From assembly GCF_001426865.1 (NCBI RefSeq), contig NZ_LMFO01000029.1, forward strand, positions 471,335 through 535,334: DNA of 64,000 nucleotides, read 5' to 3'. This DNA comes from Paenibacillus sp. Root52 (GTDB taxonomy: Bacteria > Bacillota > Bacilli > Paenibacillales > Paenibacillaceae). The position numbers were made by a program, and so were the translations under genes. Of this stretch, positions 41,460 through 50,505 are shown one piece after another; position 1 is the first letter of the stretch; each line of letters starts with the position of its first letter. The notes under the pieces are model-generated. The model saw nothing but the letters and a program-made list of their open reading frames with translations, had not been told where the DNA came from and searched no databases.

Positions 41460-42314
41460 ATGCTGTACTTAGTTCAAGATTCAACTTTATTGAAACGTGT
41501 ACAGGATCTTGTAGGTGATCGACAGGGGCATGTCGTTATGGGTGGAGTGCTTGCTGGACTTCAAGCCGGACGAGTATATGTCGATCATTCAGATATCCTG
41601 GGAGGCGTGTTGATCTGGGCGAGACACGAGATGTTTTATTGGATTGGTGATCCAGACGGTTCATTATTTCATACACAGGTGAAAAAGCTATTGAGAGAGG
41701 ATCTTCTGCCCGAAGCTCTGCGGGTTGGTGAAGAGATGTTGAATCTTGAGTTGCTTCCGACTCATGGAGGCAGTTGGGATTCTACCTTACAGGTGACTTT
41801 TGCAGGCAAATTAGGCAAAGGTTATCGAATTCCATTCACTTTTGATCAGATGAAATTTAATCATTGGTTGCAGCAGCACGCTTGTTTGGATATACCTCCC
41901 CAATATCAGGTTAGCGTGATCGATGCTACAGTGCTGGAAGAGGACACGAGCGGTGTAATCCAAGAAGAGATTTTGAAATTCTGGTATAGGGTCGAAGACT
42001 TTATCCGATATGGGCTAGGAACTTGTGTCATCCTGGATGGTCAAGTCGTAGGTACCTGTTTGTCTGTATTTGTGAGTGATGAGCATCATGAGATTGGCAT
42101 TCATACGTACGACGCATTGCATCGAGGTCAAGGTTTGGCTACAGCTATGGCAACTTCTTATATACGGTTATGTCTTGAACGTGGTTATTTACCTCATTGG
42201 ACAACCGAAGATTTTCGTAAAGATTCAATTGCTATCGCTCAAAAGCTGGGCTTTGAGAAGGGGAAGGCATACCGTGTGTATTACGCACCCATTCAAGAGC
42301 TGTTAAGAACCTGA
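41460..42314 (+). CDS. GNAT-family N-acetyltransferase
   Basis: 284 residues of the GNAT_acetyltran (ZwittermicinA-resistance-like) type. The C-terminal half carries the acetyl-CoA fold: GTCVILDGQVVGTCLSVFVSDEHHEIGIHTYDALHRGQGLATAMATSYIRLCLERGYLPHWTTEDFRKDSIAIAQKLGFEKG; RGQGLA is motif A and HWTTEDFRKDS is the subgroup mark. The N-terminal half is the extra domain of this group. It acetylates an unknown amine in the cytosol. The start is ATG 41460, behind GCGAGG. A long stem-loop overlapping that site suggests translational control. Confidence 0.84.
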   Translation: MLYLVQDSTLLKRVQDLVGDRQGHVVMGGVLAGLQAGRVYVDHSDILGGVLIWARHEMFYWIGDPDGSLFHTQVKKLLREDLLPEALRVGEEMLNLELLPTHGGSWDSTLQVTFAGKLGKGYRIPFTFDQMKFNHWLQQHACLDIPPQYQVSVIDATVLEEDTSGVIQEEILKFWYRVEDFIRYGLGTCVILDGQVVGTCLSVFVSDEHHEIGIHTYDALHRGQGLATAMATSYIRLCLERGYLPHWTTEDFRKDSIAIAQKLGFEKGKAYRVYYAPIQELLRT

Positions 42315-42363
42315 ACGGATCATTAGATATGGAGTAATGAGTGAGCATTAAACGATAATTAAG

Positions 42364-42396
42364 AAAGAGTTAACCTTTTGAGGTTAGCTCTTTTTA
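42364..42396 (+). terminator. Rho-independent terminator
   Basis: AAAGAGTTAACCT (42364-42376) pairs with AGGTTAGCTCTTT (42381-42393), with one G-U and a four-base loop, followed by TTTTT. Confidence 0.88.
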
Positions 42397-42443
42397 TCAT
42401 TTTATTGTAGATCATCTTTAAATGTAACATTTGTTAGCTCTAT

Positions 42444-42459
42444 TGTGATTAATTTCACT
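42444..42459 (+). promoter_or_regulatory. Fnr/Crp-type box upstream of the alcohol dehydrogenase
   Basis: TGTGATTAATTTCACT fits the B. subtilis Fnr pattern TGTGA-N6-TCACA at 9 of 10 fixed positions. Its centre (42451.5) lies 41.5 bases before the start predicted from TACAAT at 42481-42486, the classic position of a class II activator. Confidence 0.62.
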
Positions 42460-42464
42460 ATATC

Positions 42465-42478
42465 TGAAAACGGATTCA
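42465..42478 (+). promoter_or_regulatory. cre-like (CcpA) site at the alcohol dehydrogenase promoter
   Basis: TGAAAACGGATTCA matches TGWNANCGNTNWCA at all but one position. It lies between the Fnr-like box and the -10, where binding would block transcription. Confidence 0.55.
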
Positions 42479-42526
42479 GTTACAATGAAGTCAGTTACAA
42501 ATCAGGGTAACAGGAGGCTGGTTCAA

Positions 42527-43678
42527 ATGGCAACACATGCTTATTATGTTCCGCCCGTGAACTTGATGGGGAGAGGCTGTATACAAGAAGCGAGTAAAAT
42601 GATTCAAGACATGGGGATTCGCAAAGCATTGGTCGTCAGTGACCGTCCGCTAATTGCTTCAGGCGTTACGGAACAGGTGCTGTCTATATTAAGAAAATCT
42701 GGGCTTGACTATATCGTATATGATGATGTTCAGCCTAATCCGACATGTCAGAACGTACATGATGGGCTTCAAGTGTATCAAGAACATGGGTGTGATGCGA
42801 TTATTTCGATTGGTGGTGGTTCACCACAGGATGCTGCGAAGGCTATTGGTATTGTAGCTACGAATGGTGGCCATATCCGCGATTATGAAGGGCTTCATCA
42901 ATCGCAACATAAGTCAGTACCCCTCGTTGCGTTTAATACAACGGCTGGTACGTCAAGTGAGGTGACTATTAACTACGTGATTACAGATGAGGAACGTAAA
43001 GTGAAAATGGTGATGGTGGACAAAAACAGTCTCGTTTCCCTTTCAGTAAATGATCCAGAACTGATGTTAAGTAAACCTTCTAGCTTGACTGCGGCAACAG
43101 GGATGGACGCATTGACCCATGCCGTGGAAGCGATGGTCACACCAGGTGGGTTCACGGTTACAAGTGCGACAGCAGCGGCGGCTGTTGAATTGATCTTCGA
43201 ATATTTGCCGAGAGCTGTAAGAGACGGCAGTGATCTAGAAGCAAGAGAACATATGACATATGCGTGTTTTCTAGGCGGAATAGCCTTTAACAATGCTGGT
43301 TTAGGATATGTTCATGCGATGGCGCATCAACTAGGTGGTGTATACGATCTTCCGCACGGTGTATGTAACGCGATGTTACTCCCCTATGTGGAAGAGATGA
43401 ATGCAAAGCATGTACCAGGCAAATTCCGTCATATCGCCAAAGCGATTGGTATGAATGTGCAAGAGAAAAGTGATGAGCAGTGCTCTGAATATGTCATTGA
43501 AGCAATTCGCCAGCTTTCCAAAGAGGTCGGTATTCCGGAGAAACTGTCCGAACTAGGCGTTAACGACTTGGATATCGAACTACTCGCTGACAATGCGATG
43601 AAGGACGCCTGTGCACCTGGGAACCCCTATCAACCTTCCAAAGATGAAGTGATGGAGCTGTTCCGTAAAATTATATAA
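42527..43678 (+). CDS. Iron-containing alcohol dehydrogenase
   Basis: 383 residues of the group III (Fe-dependent, AdhB/FucO-type) family. The NAD site is ISIGGGSPQDAAKAIG (about 96-111), then FNTTAGTSSEVT. Metal ligands are Asp in ATGMDALTHAVEA with the nearby His, and the His residues of HAMAHQLGG and DLPHGVCNA. It interconverts alcohols and aldehydes with NAD(H) in the cytosol; the substrate (ethanol, lactaldehyde, 1,2-propanediol) cannot be told from sequence. The start is ATG 42527, behind AGGAGG; an ATG at 42485 lies in the promoter. The upstream sites predict induction without oxygen and repression by good sugars, which fits a fermentative role. Confidence 0.92.
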   Translation: MATHAYYVPPVNLMGRGCIQEASKMIQDMGIRKALVVSDRPLIASGVTEQVLSILRKSGLDYIVYDDVQPNPTCQNVHDGLQVYQEHGCDAIISIGGGSPQDAAKAIGIVATNGGHIRDYEGLHQSQHKSVPLVAFNTTAGTSSEVTINYVITDEERKVKMVMVDKNSLVSLSVNDPELMLSKPSSLTAATGMDALTHAVEAMVTPGGFTVTSATAAAAVELIFEYLPRAVRDGSDLEAREHMTYACFLGGIAFNNAGLGYVHAMAHQLGGVYDLPHGVCNAMLLPYVEEMNAKHVPGKFRHIAKAIGMNVQEKSDEQCSEYVIEAIRQLSKEVGIPEKLSELGVNDLDIELLADNAMKDACAPGNPYQPSKDEVMELFRKII

Positions 43679-43692
43679 TGAATCGTGCACAC

Positions 43693-43724
43693 AAGCCGGG
43701 AATATAAGTTCTCGGCTTATTTGT
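43693..43724 (+). terminator. Rho-independent terminator
   Basis: AAGCCGGGA (43693-43701) pairs with TCTCGGCTT (43710-43718), with one G-U, then ATTTGT. Confidence 0.68.
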
Positions 43725-44274
43725 CGTTTAATCCTATAATAAAATTACTTTATTTTCCATATTATATTTCCTTACAAAAACAAAAGGAGTTTGATTCCTT
43801 CTTAGCGAATACAATTCCTAGGTAACATCAAAGTGGGTTGGAGGGAGTGAATGTGCACGAGAGAGAAGTAGTTGAGCTTTTAGAGGTTGTCCACTGAAAA
43901 CCGACCTTTTGAACATGCACTTTTAGGATCGATGACTCAGTAAGTTTCGTGTTTCTTGTTTGTGTTTAATGTTTACTTAGGCAAGAAACTCATTTTCTAC
44001 GCAACAATATCGATGGCCACCCTGCATAATACACCTCGGTTTAACTAGTTAAATGACTCTTCACTTTCTATTTTTCATTTTAATTTCATTTCCGACATGG
44101 CAGTGATGCCAGCTTATTACAATGTGAGTTTTCACCACTTTTGTATATGTAATGCACATGAACAAGGTTTATACAGCATGCTCCTGATCATGACAACAGT
44201 GTCCACTCATCCACAGAATAAGAACTTGGGCGACTGAATGAAAGAGAGAATGAAAGCAAGTGGAGGAGGCTGTA
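43725..44274. other. Gene-free stretch upstream of glgC
   Basis: About 550 bases without a supported gene. It contains a 45-base repeat derivative (43881-43925) and otherwise AT-rich sequence. The glgC promoter must lie here, but I see no clear -35/-10 pair. Confidence 0.5.
43881..43925. repeat. Intergenic repeat family 1, copy B (internal deletion)
   Basis: TAGAGGTTGT (43881-43890) is joined directly to CACTGAAAACCGACCTTTT (43892-43910) and GAACATGCAC. These are the left and right ends of the 9545 element with about 180 bases of the middle missing. Confidence 0.68.
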
Positions 44275-45447
44275 ATGATGGCGAAAAAAGAAGTTGTAGC
44301 AATGCTGTTAGCCGGAGGCCAAGGCAAACGGTTGAAGGGACTTACCAAATCGCTGGCTAAACCCGCCGTCTATTTCGGTGGTACGTATCGAATCATTGAT
44401 TTTCCTCTAAGTAATTGCTCTAACTCTGGCATTGACACGGTTGGTGTGTTAACCCAATACGAACCTCTTGTGTTGCATTCCTACATTGGAATCGGCAGCG
44501 ATTGGGATTTGGATCGCAAAAATGGTGGTGTATATGTACTGCCCCCACATGAACGTGAGGATGGAAGCAACTGGTATCGTGGAACAGCAGACGCCATCTA
44601 TCGGAATCTCAACTTTATTGAACAATTTGACCCTGAGCATGTACTCGTTCTATCAGGGGATCATATTTATAAAATGAATTATGAGAAAATGCTTCAGTAT
44701 CATAAGGAAAAGGACGCGGATTGCACGATTTCAGTCATTGATGTATCCCTGGAAGAGGCAAGTCGGTTCGGAATACTGAACACTCATGATGACTACCGTA
44801 TCTATGAATTCGAAGAAAAACCTTCTCAGCCTAAGAGTACACTCGCATCTATGGGCATCTATCTCTTCAAGTGGGATGTATTGAAACGTTTCCTGATCCA
44901 GGACGAACAACAGGCATCCACCTCTTATGATTTTGGCAAAGACATCATCCCCTTATTGCTTGAACATGAAAAGTCACTTTATGCGTATCCATTTGAAGGC
45001 TATTGGAAAGACGTTGGTACGATTCGTAGTCTGTGGGAATCCAATATGGATCTGCTGGACGACGAGGCACCTTTTAATCTGAATGATCCAGACTGGCGTA
45101 TCTATACGCGCAATCCGAATCAGCCTGCACAGTATATTTCTCCAACCGCGAAGGTGCGCAATTGCATTATTAGTGAAGGCACAGTTGTCCACGGTGAGGT
45201 GAACCATTCGGTGTTATTTTATGGCGTCGAGGTTGGTCAGAACAGTGAAGTCATTGACTCTGTTGTGATGCCAAAAGTGAAGATTGGGCACAATGTGCGC
45301 ATTCATCGCGCTATTATATCGGAAGGACTCGTCATTCCTGACGGTGCACACATTGCCCCCTTACCCGGAGACGAAAGTGATATTGTACTCATCGATCAAG
45401 AAGAATTGGAGCGTCAGCTCCGCGAGGGAATGACAAGCAAAGCCTAA
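44275..45447 (+). CDS. glgC: Glucose-1-phosphate adenylyltransferase (ADP-glucose pyrophosphorylase)
   Basis: 390 residues from ATG 44275, behind GGAGGAGG (a second ATG follows). It makes ADP-glucose from glucose 1-phosphate and ATP, the committing step of glycogen synthesis. The nucleotidyl domain begins AMLLAGGQGKRLKGLTKSLAKPAVYFGG, continues with YRGTADAIYRNL and VLSGDHIYKMNY, then FEEKPSQPKSTLASMGIYLF. A left-handed beta-helix C-terminal domain follows (RNCIISEGTVVHGEVNHSVLFYGVEVG). It is 26 bases before glgD, with which it forms the GlgCD heteromer in Bacilli. Confidence 0.96.
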   Translation: MMAKKEVVAMLLAGGQGKRLKGLTKSLAKPAVYFGGTYRIIDFPLSNCSNSGIDTVGVLTQYEPLVLHSYIGIGSDWDLDRKNGGVYVLPPHEREDGSNWYRGTADAIYRNLNFIEQFDPEHVLVLSGDHIYKMNYEKMLQYHKEKDADCTISVIDVSLEEASRFGILNTHDDYRIYEFEEKPSQPKSTLASMGIYLFKWDVLKRFLIQDEQQASTSYDFGKDIIPLLLEHEKSLYAYPFEGYWKDVGTIRSLWESNMDLLDDEAPFNLNDPDWRIYTRNPNQPAQYISPTAKVRNCIISEGTVVHGEVNHSVLFYGVEVGQNSEVIDSVVMPKVKIGHNVRIHRAIISEGLVIPDGAHIAPLPGDESDIVLIDQEELERQLREGMTSKA

Positions 45448-45473
45448 TCTAAGGGTAAAGGACGGTGCATGCG

Positions 45474-46577
45474 ATGAAACCATTGATCGGAGTTATTAAC
45501 CTTGACCATGAGCTTGAAGAATTGAAGGAATTGACGTACTTTCGCTGCGGAGCTGCGGTGCCCTATGCCGGACGTTACCGTCTAATTGATTTTGTGTTGT
45601 CTAACATGATGAATGCAGGCATTGAAAGCATTGGTGTATTTGTAAGGCGTAAATATCGTTCACTCTTAGATCATCTGGGTGATGGGAAGCCATGGGATCT
45701 GGATCGTAAACATGGAGGTATGTTTATTTTGCCACCGGATTGGAATGATCCGACGGATACCTCACAGGGCGATTTACAGCATTTTCACAATAACCTAGAT
45801 TTCTTTCACCGGGGGTCAGGAGAATATGTTGTTCATGCCGGTACCCGTCATGTAACCAAAGCGGATCTACAGGATGTCTACAGGTATCATAAAAGCACAG
45901 GGGCGGACGTTACGCTGGTCTGCAAAAAAGTAGATCAATTGTTGCCTGAGCATAATGCTTGTGTCAAAGTTGAACATGACGGGTACGGTAATGTGTTAGA
46001 CATTCACCAAAGTGCCGATCACCCGAATATATATACAGAGATTTTTATCATGGAAAAACAACTGTTCTTGCGCCAAGTACAGCGCTGCATCGATCACGGC
46101 GAGAGTCACTTTTTCCGTGATGTGATCCAGAAAAATCCAGATGGTTTGAAGATTGCTGCTTATGCGTACGACGGATATCATGCCGTGATCAATTCAATCG
46201 AAAGTTATTATCGGAATAGTCTGGAACTGTTGAACAAAGGACTATATGAACAACTGTTCCAAGAAGAGCCTGTTCAAACGAAGATTAAATATGAGGCACC
46301 TGCTAAATATCTCGATACAGCCGAGGTGAAACATTCCTTACTAGCGAATGGGTGCATTGTTGGTGGAGAAGTCGAGGATAGTATTCTGTTTCGTGGAGTG
46401 CATGTAGCCAAAGGTGCCAAAATTAAGGGTTCCATTATTATGCAGAAGTGTTACATTGGTGAGGGAGCTGTACTGGAGAATGTTATCCTCGATAAAGATG
46501 TGAAGCTAACGGGTGGGCAGACGTTGATTGGTGACCCATCAAACCCGTATATTTTGGCAAAAAGCACTATTATCTAA
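45474..46577 (+). CDS. glgD: Glucose-1-phosphate adenylyltransferase regulatory subunit GlgD
   Basis: 367 residues from ATG 45474 (MKPLIGVINLDHE); GTG 45465 is too close to the AAAGGACGG site. It is a GlgC homologue with an altered N-terminus: the pyrophosphorylase loop GGQGKRLKGLTKSLAKP of GlgC is replaced by CGAAVPYAGRYRLIDF, so the catalytic signature is missing. The C-terminal beta-helix (HSLLANGCIVGGEVEDSILFRGVHVAKGAKIKG) is kept. In Bacilli GlgD lacks activity alone but raises that of GlgC. No terminator is visible after it, and glgP follows after about 450 bases. Confidence 0.94.
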   Translation: MKPLIGVINLDHELEELKELTYFRCGAAVPYAGRYRLIDFVLSNMMNAGIESIGVFVRRKYRSLLDHLGDGKPWDLDRKHGGMFILPPDWNDPTDTSQGDLQHFHNNLDFFHRGSGEYVVHAGTRHVTKADLQDVYRYHKSTGADVTLVCKKVDQLLPEHNACVKVEHDGYGNVLDIHQSADHPNIYTEIFIMEKQLFLRQVQRCIDHGESHFFRDVIQKNPDGLKIAAYAYDGYHAVINSIESYYRNSLELLNKGLYEQLFQEEPVQTKIKYEAPAKYLDTAEVKHSLLANGCIVGGEVEDSILFRGVHVAKGAKIKGSIIMQKCYIGEGAVLENVILDKDVKLTGGQTLIGDPSNPYILAKSTII

Positions 46578-46757
46578 TCGGATGGCATAACCGATATCAT
46601 CTATAAATACATCTATTTCAGTTTAGATATCCTTGATTAATCAGGAGTAGATGAGATCAAAAGGATTATTCGCCACAATTCATCATTTAACTAGCTATAG
46701 CTACCATCATCCTCATTCGATGAGAGATGAAATTGTTTCTATAAATATATAAAATAA
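46578..46757. other. Gene-free stretch after glgD
   Basis: AT-rich and without a coding frame. With the palindromic element at 46758-47011 it makes a 450-base gap between glgD and glgP. I see no strong promoter in it. Confidence 0.45.
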
Positions 46758-47011
46758 AAATCCTGTAGGATGGATTCACGTTCATGGATAGAAGTTATTT
46801 TGCAGAAGAGCTCAACAGTAAGTGAAGGGGACGAAATCAATTCTGAAGAAGCGTAGCGTTCGCCTTTGTCTCCAAAGTTCAACCTATTAAATAGGTTGAA
46901 CAAGAAATTTGGGAGACAACAGCGATCGAAAGAAGGATTCGTCACCGTAACGACTATTTTGCAGAACGCTAGTCACTTCAGTGTATGAACCGTCACCGTC
47001 CTACAGGATTT
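46758..47011. repeat. Intergenic palindromic element family 2, copy 1
   Basis: AAATCCTGTAGGA (46758-46770) and TCCTACAGGATTT (46999-47011) are perfect 13-base inverted ends. Inside, 46877-46901 is a perfect 25-base palindrome built on GTTCAACCTATT. It is flanked by TTGTCTCCAAA (46866-46876) and TTTGGGAGACAA (46908-46919). AACAGCGATCGAAAG (46918-46932) recurs exactly at 51886-51900. TATTTTGCAGAA occurs twice (46796, 46955). It ends nine bases before the glgP ribosome site. Confidence 0.75.
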
Positions 47012-47030
47012 CACTGGGAGGAACCTACTT

Positions 47031-49463
47031 TTGTTTGACAACAAAGAAACGTTCAAGAGCATATTTCAACGGAATCTGGTCAGCAAATTGGGCAAACCGC
47101 TTGAAGAAGCAACGCAGGAAGATGTCTATCACGTACTTGGAAGTATGATTCGCGAATACGCGGGGCAAGATTGGGCGACCTCGAATCAAGGATTTAAGCA
47201 GCGGCAGGATAAACAGGTCTATTACTTCTCGCTCGAATTCCTGATTGGACGTCTGCTCGGTAATAACTTACTCAATGTCAATGAATTAGAACTCGTCCGT
47301 GACAGCCTGGCTGATCTAGGTTTCTCGTTAGAGGAAGTGGAGGAACAGGAAGCGGATGCTGGACTCGGTAACGGTGGATTAGGACGGCTCGCAGCCTGTT
47401 TTCTGGATTCATTAGCTTCCCTCGGTTATGCAGGTCATGGTTGTGGTATTCGTTATAAATATGGTCTGTTTGAACAAAAAATCATTAACGGTAACCAGGT
47501 TGAGCTGCCAGATAATTGGCTAGAGAAGGGCAATGAGTGGGAAGTCCGCCGTCCAGACAAGAAAGTCGAAGTAAAGTTCTGGGGTCGCGTTGAAACGCAG
47601 GAAGAGAATGGACGTTATCAGTTCGTAACGAAGGATGCTGAATCCGTTGTGGCGGTTCCCTACGATGTGCCGATCATCGGGTATGGTCACCCTCACGTAA
47701 ATACGTTGCGACTGTGGAGTGCTGAGCCGAAGCGCGAAAGTTCGCTGGATACCCCTTCGAACTATTACGGATACCTCGATTACAGTCGTTCGGTCGAGTC
47801 GATCTCAGAGTTCCTGTATCCTGACGATTCTCAGTATGAAGGTAAGCTGCTGCGTTTGAAGCAACAGTATTTCATGTGTTCGTCTGGAGTACAGAGTGCC
47901 TTGCGGACGTTTAATAAGCTGGGTCTGTCCTATGACCGGTTGCCGGATAAGGTTGCATTCCATATTAACGATACACATCCAACACTCGTCATTCCTGAGC
48001 TGATGCGCATCTTAATGGACGATCAAGGGTATGGATGGGATGAAGCGTGGGACATCACGACCCGCACGGTCTCGTACACGAACCATACCACACTCAGTGA
48101 GGCGCTTGAAAAATGGCCTGTATCCATGATTAGCAAGCTGTTGCCACGGATCTACATGATTATTGAAGAGATTAACAAGCGCTTCTGCAGCATGCTTCTG
48201 GATCGATATCCCGGAGATCAAGAACGTATAACACATCTGGCGGTTATTGCGCATGATCAAGTTAGAATGGCACATCTCGCTATCGTGGGCAGCCACAGCG
48301 TCAATGGTGTAGCGGCGCTGCATACCGAAATTCTTAAAGAACGTGAGATGGCTCCGTTCTATGCACTCTATCCAGAGCGTTTCAATAACAAAACCAATGG
48401 AATAACCCATCGTCGCTGGTTAATGCATGCCAATCCTAAACTATCTCATCTCATTACAGAGACGATCGGGAATGCTTGGATAACCGAACCCGGTAAGTTA
48501 AATGAACTGACAACCGTTTCGCAAGATGCATCCTTCCAAGAGCAATTCCGTGCCATTAAACGAGGCAATAAGGAACGGCTTGCGTCTTATATTTTGGATC
48601 ATACGGGAACAGCGGTGAATCCAGACTCTATTTTTGATGTGCAGGTGAAACGATTGCACGGGTATAAGCGGCAATTGCTGAACATTCTGCACGTTATGCA
48701 TTTATACAATAAGCTCAAGAATGATCCCACGTTCGACATCGTACCGCGGACATTCATCTTTGGTGCCAAGGCTGCGCCAAGTTATTATTTTGCCAAAAAA
48801 ATCATTAAGCTCATTAACAATGTAGCAAGCACGATCAATCAGGATAAGGCAGTTAATGATCGTCTAAAAGTATTTTTCCTTGAGAACTACTCCGTTTCCC
48901 TGGCAGAGAAAATTATTCCGGCTGCGGATGTCAGTGAACAGATTTCGACGGCGGGTAAGGAAGCATCGGGCACGGGCAACATGAAATTCATGATGAACGG
49001 AGCTTTGACCATCGGAACGATGGACGGAGCCAATGTCGAGATGGCAGAGCAGGTTGGAGAGGATAATATGTTTATCTTCGGACTACGCGCTGATGAGGTG
49101 TTAAACTATGTTCATTCCGGTTCCTATCGTCCTGGTGAGCTGGTCAGTCAGGATAACCGAATCCGTGAAGTGGTTGAGCAACTGATCCATCCGGGAGCAT
49201 TTTGCCATCGGGAAGGGGAATTCTGGGATATTTACGATTCACTGGTTGCCCATGGCGATGAATATTTTGTACTGCGTGATTTTGCTGCGTATGCTGAGGC
49301 ACATACTGCAATTGACGTGGCATACCGTGATATACCGGATTGGACTCGCAAGGCTGTGCTGAATACTGCACAATCTGGCATATTCTCGAGTGATCGTACC
49401 ATTAGCGAGTATGCGACAGATATCTGGGGCATTGAACCGGTATCTGGATATTGGAAAGGGTAA
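47031..49463 (+). CDS. glgP: Glycogen/starch/alpha-glucan phosphorylase
   Basis: 810 residues from TTG 47031, eight bases after GGGAGGA (47016-47022). It is a GT35 phosphorylase that releases glucose 1-phosphate from glycogen ends. Signatures are the N-terminal KQVYYFSLEFLIGRLLGNNL, ADAGLGNGGLGRLAACFLDSLA, HINDTHPTLVIPELMRILMD and the PLP site EASGTGNMKFMMNGALTIGTMDGANVEM, with the cofactor Lys near residue 650. Length is standard. A family-2 palindromic element sits directly upstream and could affect its mRNA. glgA and glgB are not in the window. A perfect hairpin at 49474-49503 ends it. Confidence 0.97.
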   Translation: MFDNKETFKSIFQRNLVSKLGKPLEEATQEDVYHVLGSMIREYAGQDWATSNQGFKQRQDKQVYYFSLEFLIGRLLGNNLLNVNELELVRDSLADLGFSLEEVEEQEADAGLGNGGLGRLAACFLDSLASLGYAGHGCGIRYKYGLFEQKIINGNQVELPDNWLEKGNEWEVRRPDKKVEVKFWGRVETQEENGRYQFVTKDAESVVAVPYDVPIIGYGHPHVNTLRLWSAEPKRESSLDTPSNYYGYLDYSRSVESISEFLYPDDSQYEGKLLRLKQQYFMCSSGVQSALRTFNKLGLSYDRLPDKVAFHINDTHPTLVIPELMRILMDDQGYGWDEAWDITTRTVSYTNHTTLSEALEKWPVSMISKLLPRIYMIIEEINKRFCSMLLDRYPGDQERITHLAVIAHDQVRMAHLAIVGSHSVNGVAALHTEILKEREMAPFYALYPERFNNKTNGITHRRWLMHANPKLSHLITETIGNAWITEPGKLNELTTVSQDASFQEQFRAIKRGNKERLASYILDHTGTAVNPDSIFDVQVKRLHGYKRQLLNILHVMHLYNKLKNDPTFDIVPRTFIFGAKAAPSYYFAKKIIKLINNVASTINQDKAVNDRLKVFFLENYSVSLAEKIIPAADVSEQISTAGKEASGTGNMKFMMNGALTIGTMDGANVEMAEQVGEDNMFIFGLRADEVLNYVHSGSYRPGELVSQDNRIREVVEQLIHPGAFCHREGEFWDIYDSLVAHGDEYFVLRDFAAYAEAHTAIDVAYRDIPDWTRKAVLNTAQSGIFSSDRTISEYATDIWGIEPVSGYWKG

Positions 49464-49473
49464 TGAAATGGAG

Positions 49474-49503
49474 AATCCCCTCGGTCAATCGAGGGGATTT
49501 GTT
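49474..49503 (+). terminator. Rho-independent terminator after glgP
   Basis: AATCCCCTCG (49474-49483) pairs perfectly with CGAGGGGATT (49490-49499), followed by a short T run. Confidence 0.88.
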
Positions 49504-49620
49504 TATGTATAGAAGCCTGCGAGCTACCTTCAAGCTTGGGCTGTCATCCGTGTACATATGTAGTAAATTGACGTCGTTAAACTCGTGTACGGTTACTGTA
49601 ATCTAATAATATAGTAAACA

Positions 49621-50295
49621 TCACTCCTCTTTTACCACAAGTCCGAAAATTTTAGTGAACAAAATCGCCTGCGGAGCAGAGATTATACAGCCTTGAAGAT
49701 CCTCCATCGTCACGCCGAGATTGTGAAACTCACAGGTACTGATATCAATGCCATTCAGCGGTGTGCTTGAGAATTGAGCTTTATCAATGTTGTTCTGCTC
49801 AAGTCGAATTTTGCTAAGGGTAGCACTATAAAAATCTGCATGAGCGAAGGAGCTAAGCTCGATCTCAACCTGCTTCAGATTAGCAAAACGGAGGGTAGCG
49901 TATTCGGCCAAGCATTCACTAAACCGCACGTTGCGTAAGGTCGAACCGAGCAGGTCAAGACCTACCATTTTACAATGAAGAAATGTCGCTCGGTGAATGA
50001 TGGCCTCACTCCAGTTCGCGTTGGATAGATCGCAATGCTCGAAGATCGCGTCTGTAATTTCTACACCGGGCAGAGCCATGTCTTCAAAAACAACATGTTT
50101 AAAATGCACCTTCTCCATCAAAACTTTATTCGCCTCACAACCAGATAAAGACCCATTCTCGTATAATCCTTGTTCAATGGTCTGCTCATCATGGAGCTGT
50201 AATACCTCTACAGGTACTGCTTCAAGCTGACGTGGGAGCTTGGGTAGCGCAAGCTTGAATTCGTTGGTCACGGTTGGACGGGATTCGCGAGTCAT
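49621..50295 (-). CDS. Pentapeptide-repeat protein
   Basis: 224 residues. From about residue 60 onwards the A(D/N)LxX-type rhythm is visible (VHFKHVVFEDMALPGVEITDAIFEHCDLSNANWSEAIIHRATFLHCKMVGLDLLGSTLRNVRFSEC, then YATLRFANLKQVEIELSSFAHADFYSATL). These form a right-handed quadrilateral beta-helix. Some relatives mimic DNA to protect gyrase from quinolones (Qnr/MfpA), but many are of unknown role, and this is not a close Qnr match. The first 50 residues are a non-repeat cap. It is divergent from the AraC regulator, whose C-terminal domain is GyrI-like. Confidence 0.87.
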   Translation of the reverse strand: MTRESRPTVTNEFKLALPKLPRQLEAVPVEVLQLHDEQTIEQGLYENGSLSGCEANKVLMEKVHFKHVVFEDMALPGVEITDAIFEHCDLSNANWSEAIIHRATFLHCKMVGLDLLGSTLRNVRFSECLAEYATLRFANLKQVEIELSSFAHADFYSATLSKIRLEQNNIDKAQFSSTPLNGIDISTCEFHNLGVTMEDLQGCIISAPQAILFTKIFGLVVKEE

Positions 50296-50505
50296 GATTA
50301 CCTCCTAATGAGAAATTATCGCTTTAGTAACACCTTATCAGTAGAACGAATGTTTGCCAATAGGGAGCAGACACATGAACGACGAGTAGGCATGAACGAA
50401 ATGTTCGCACAGAAAATCAAAAAAAATCGTGTCAGCTCAGTCATAATGATGGAGAAATCGTTCATTTCATATCTGCAGCATAGCGTAGAAAGGAAAGGGT
50501 GCAAC

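Noticed and set aside
42485..42526. Earlier start for the iron alcohol dehydrogenase
   Set aside because: ATG 42485 overlaps the predicted -10 and has no ribosome site; ATG 42527 has AGGAGG.
46758..47011. Possible riboswitch or tRNA in the glgP leader
   Set aside because: The folding comes from repeat palindromes; no tRNA arms or known riboswitch core seen.
49621..50295. Qnr-type quinolone resistance
   Set aside because: Pentapeptide repeats are present, but without Qnr-specific loops or a clear Qnr-like sequence; function left open.
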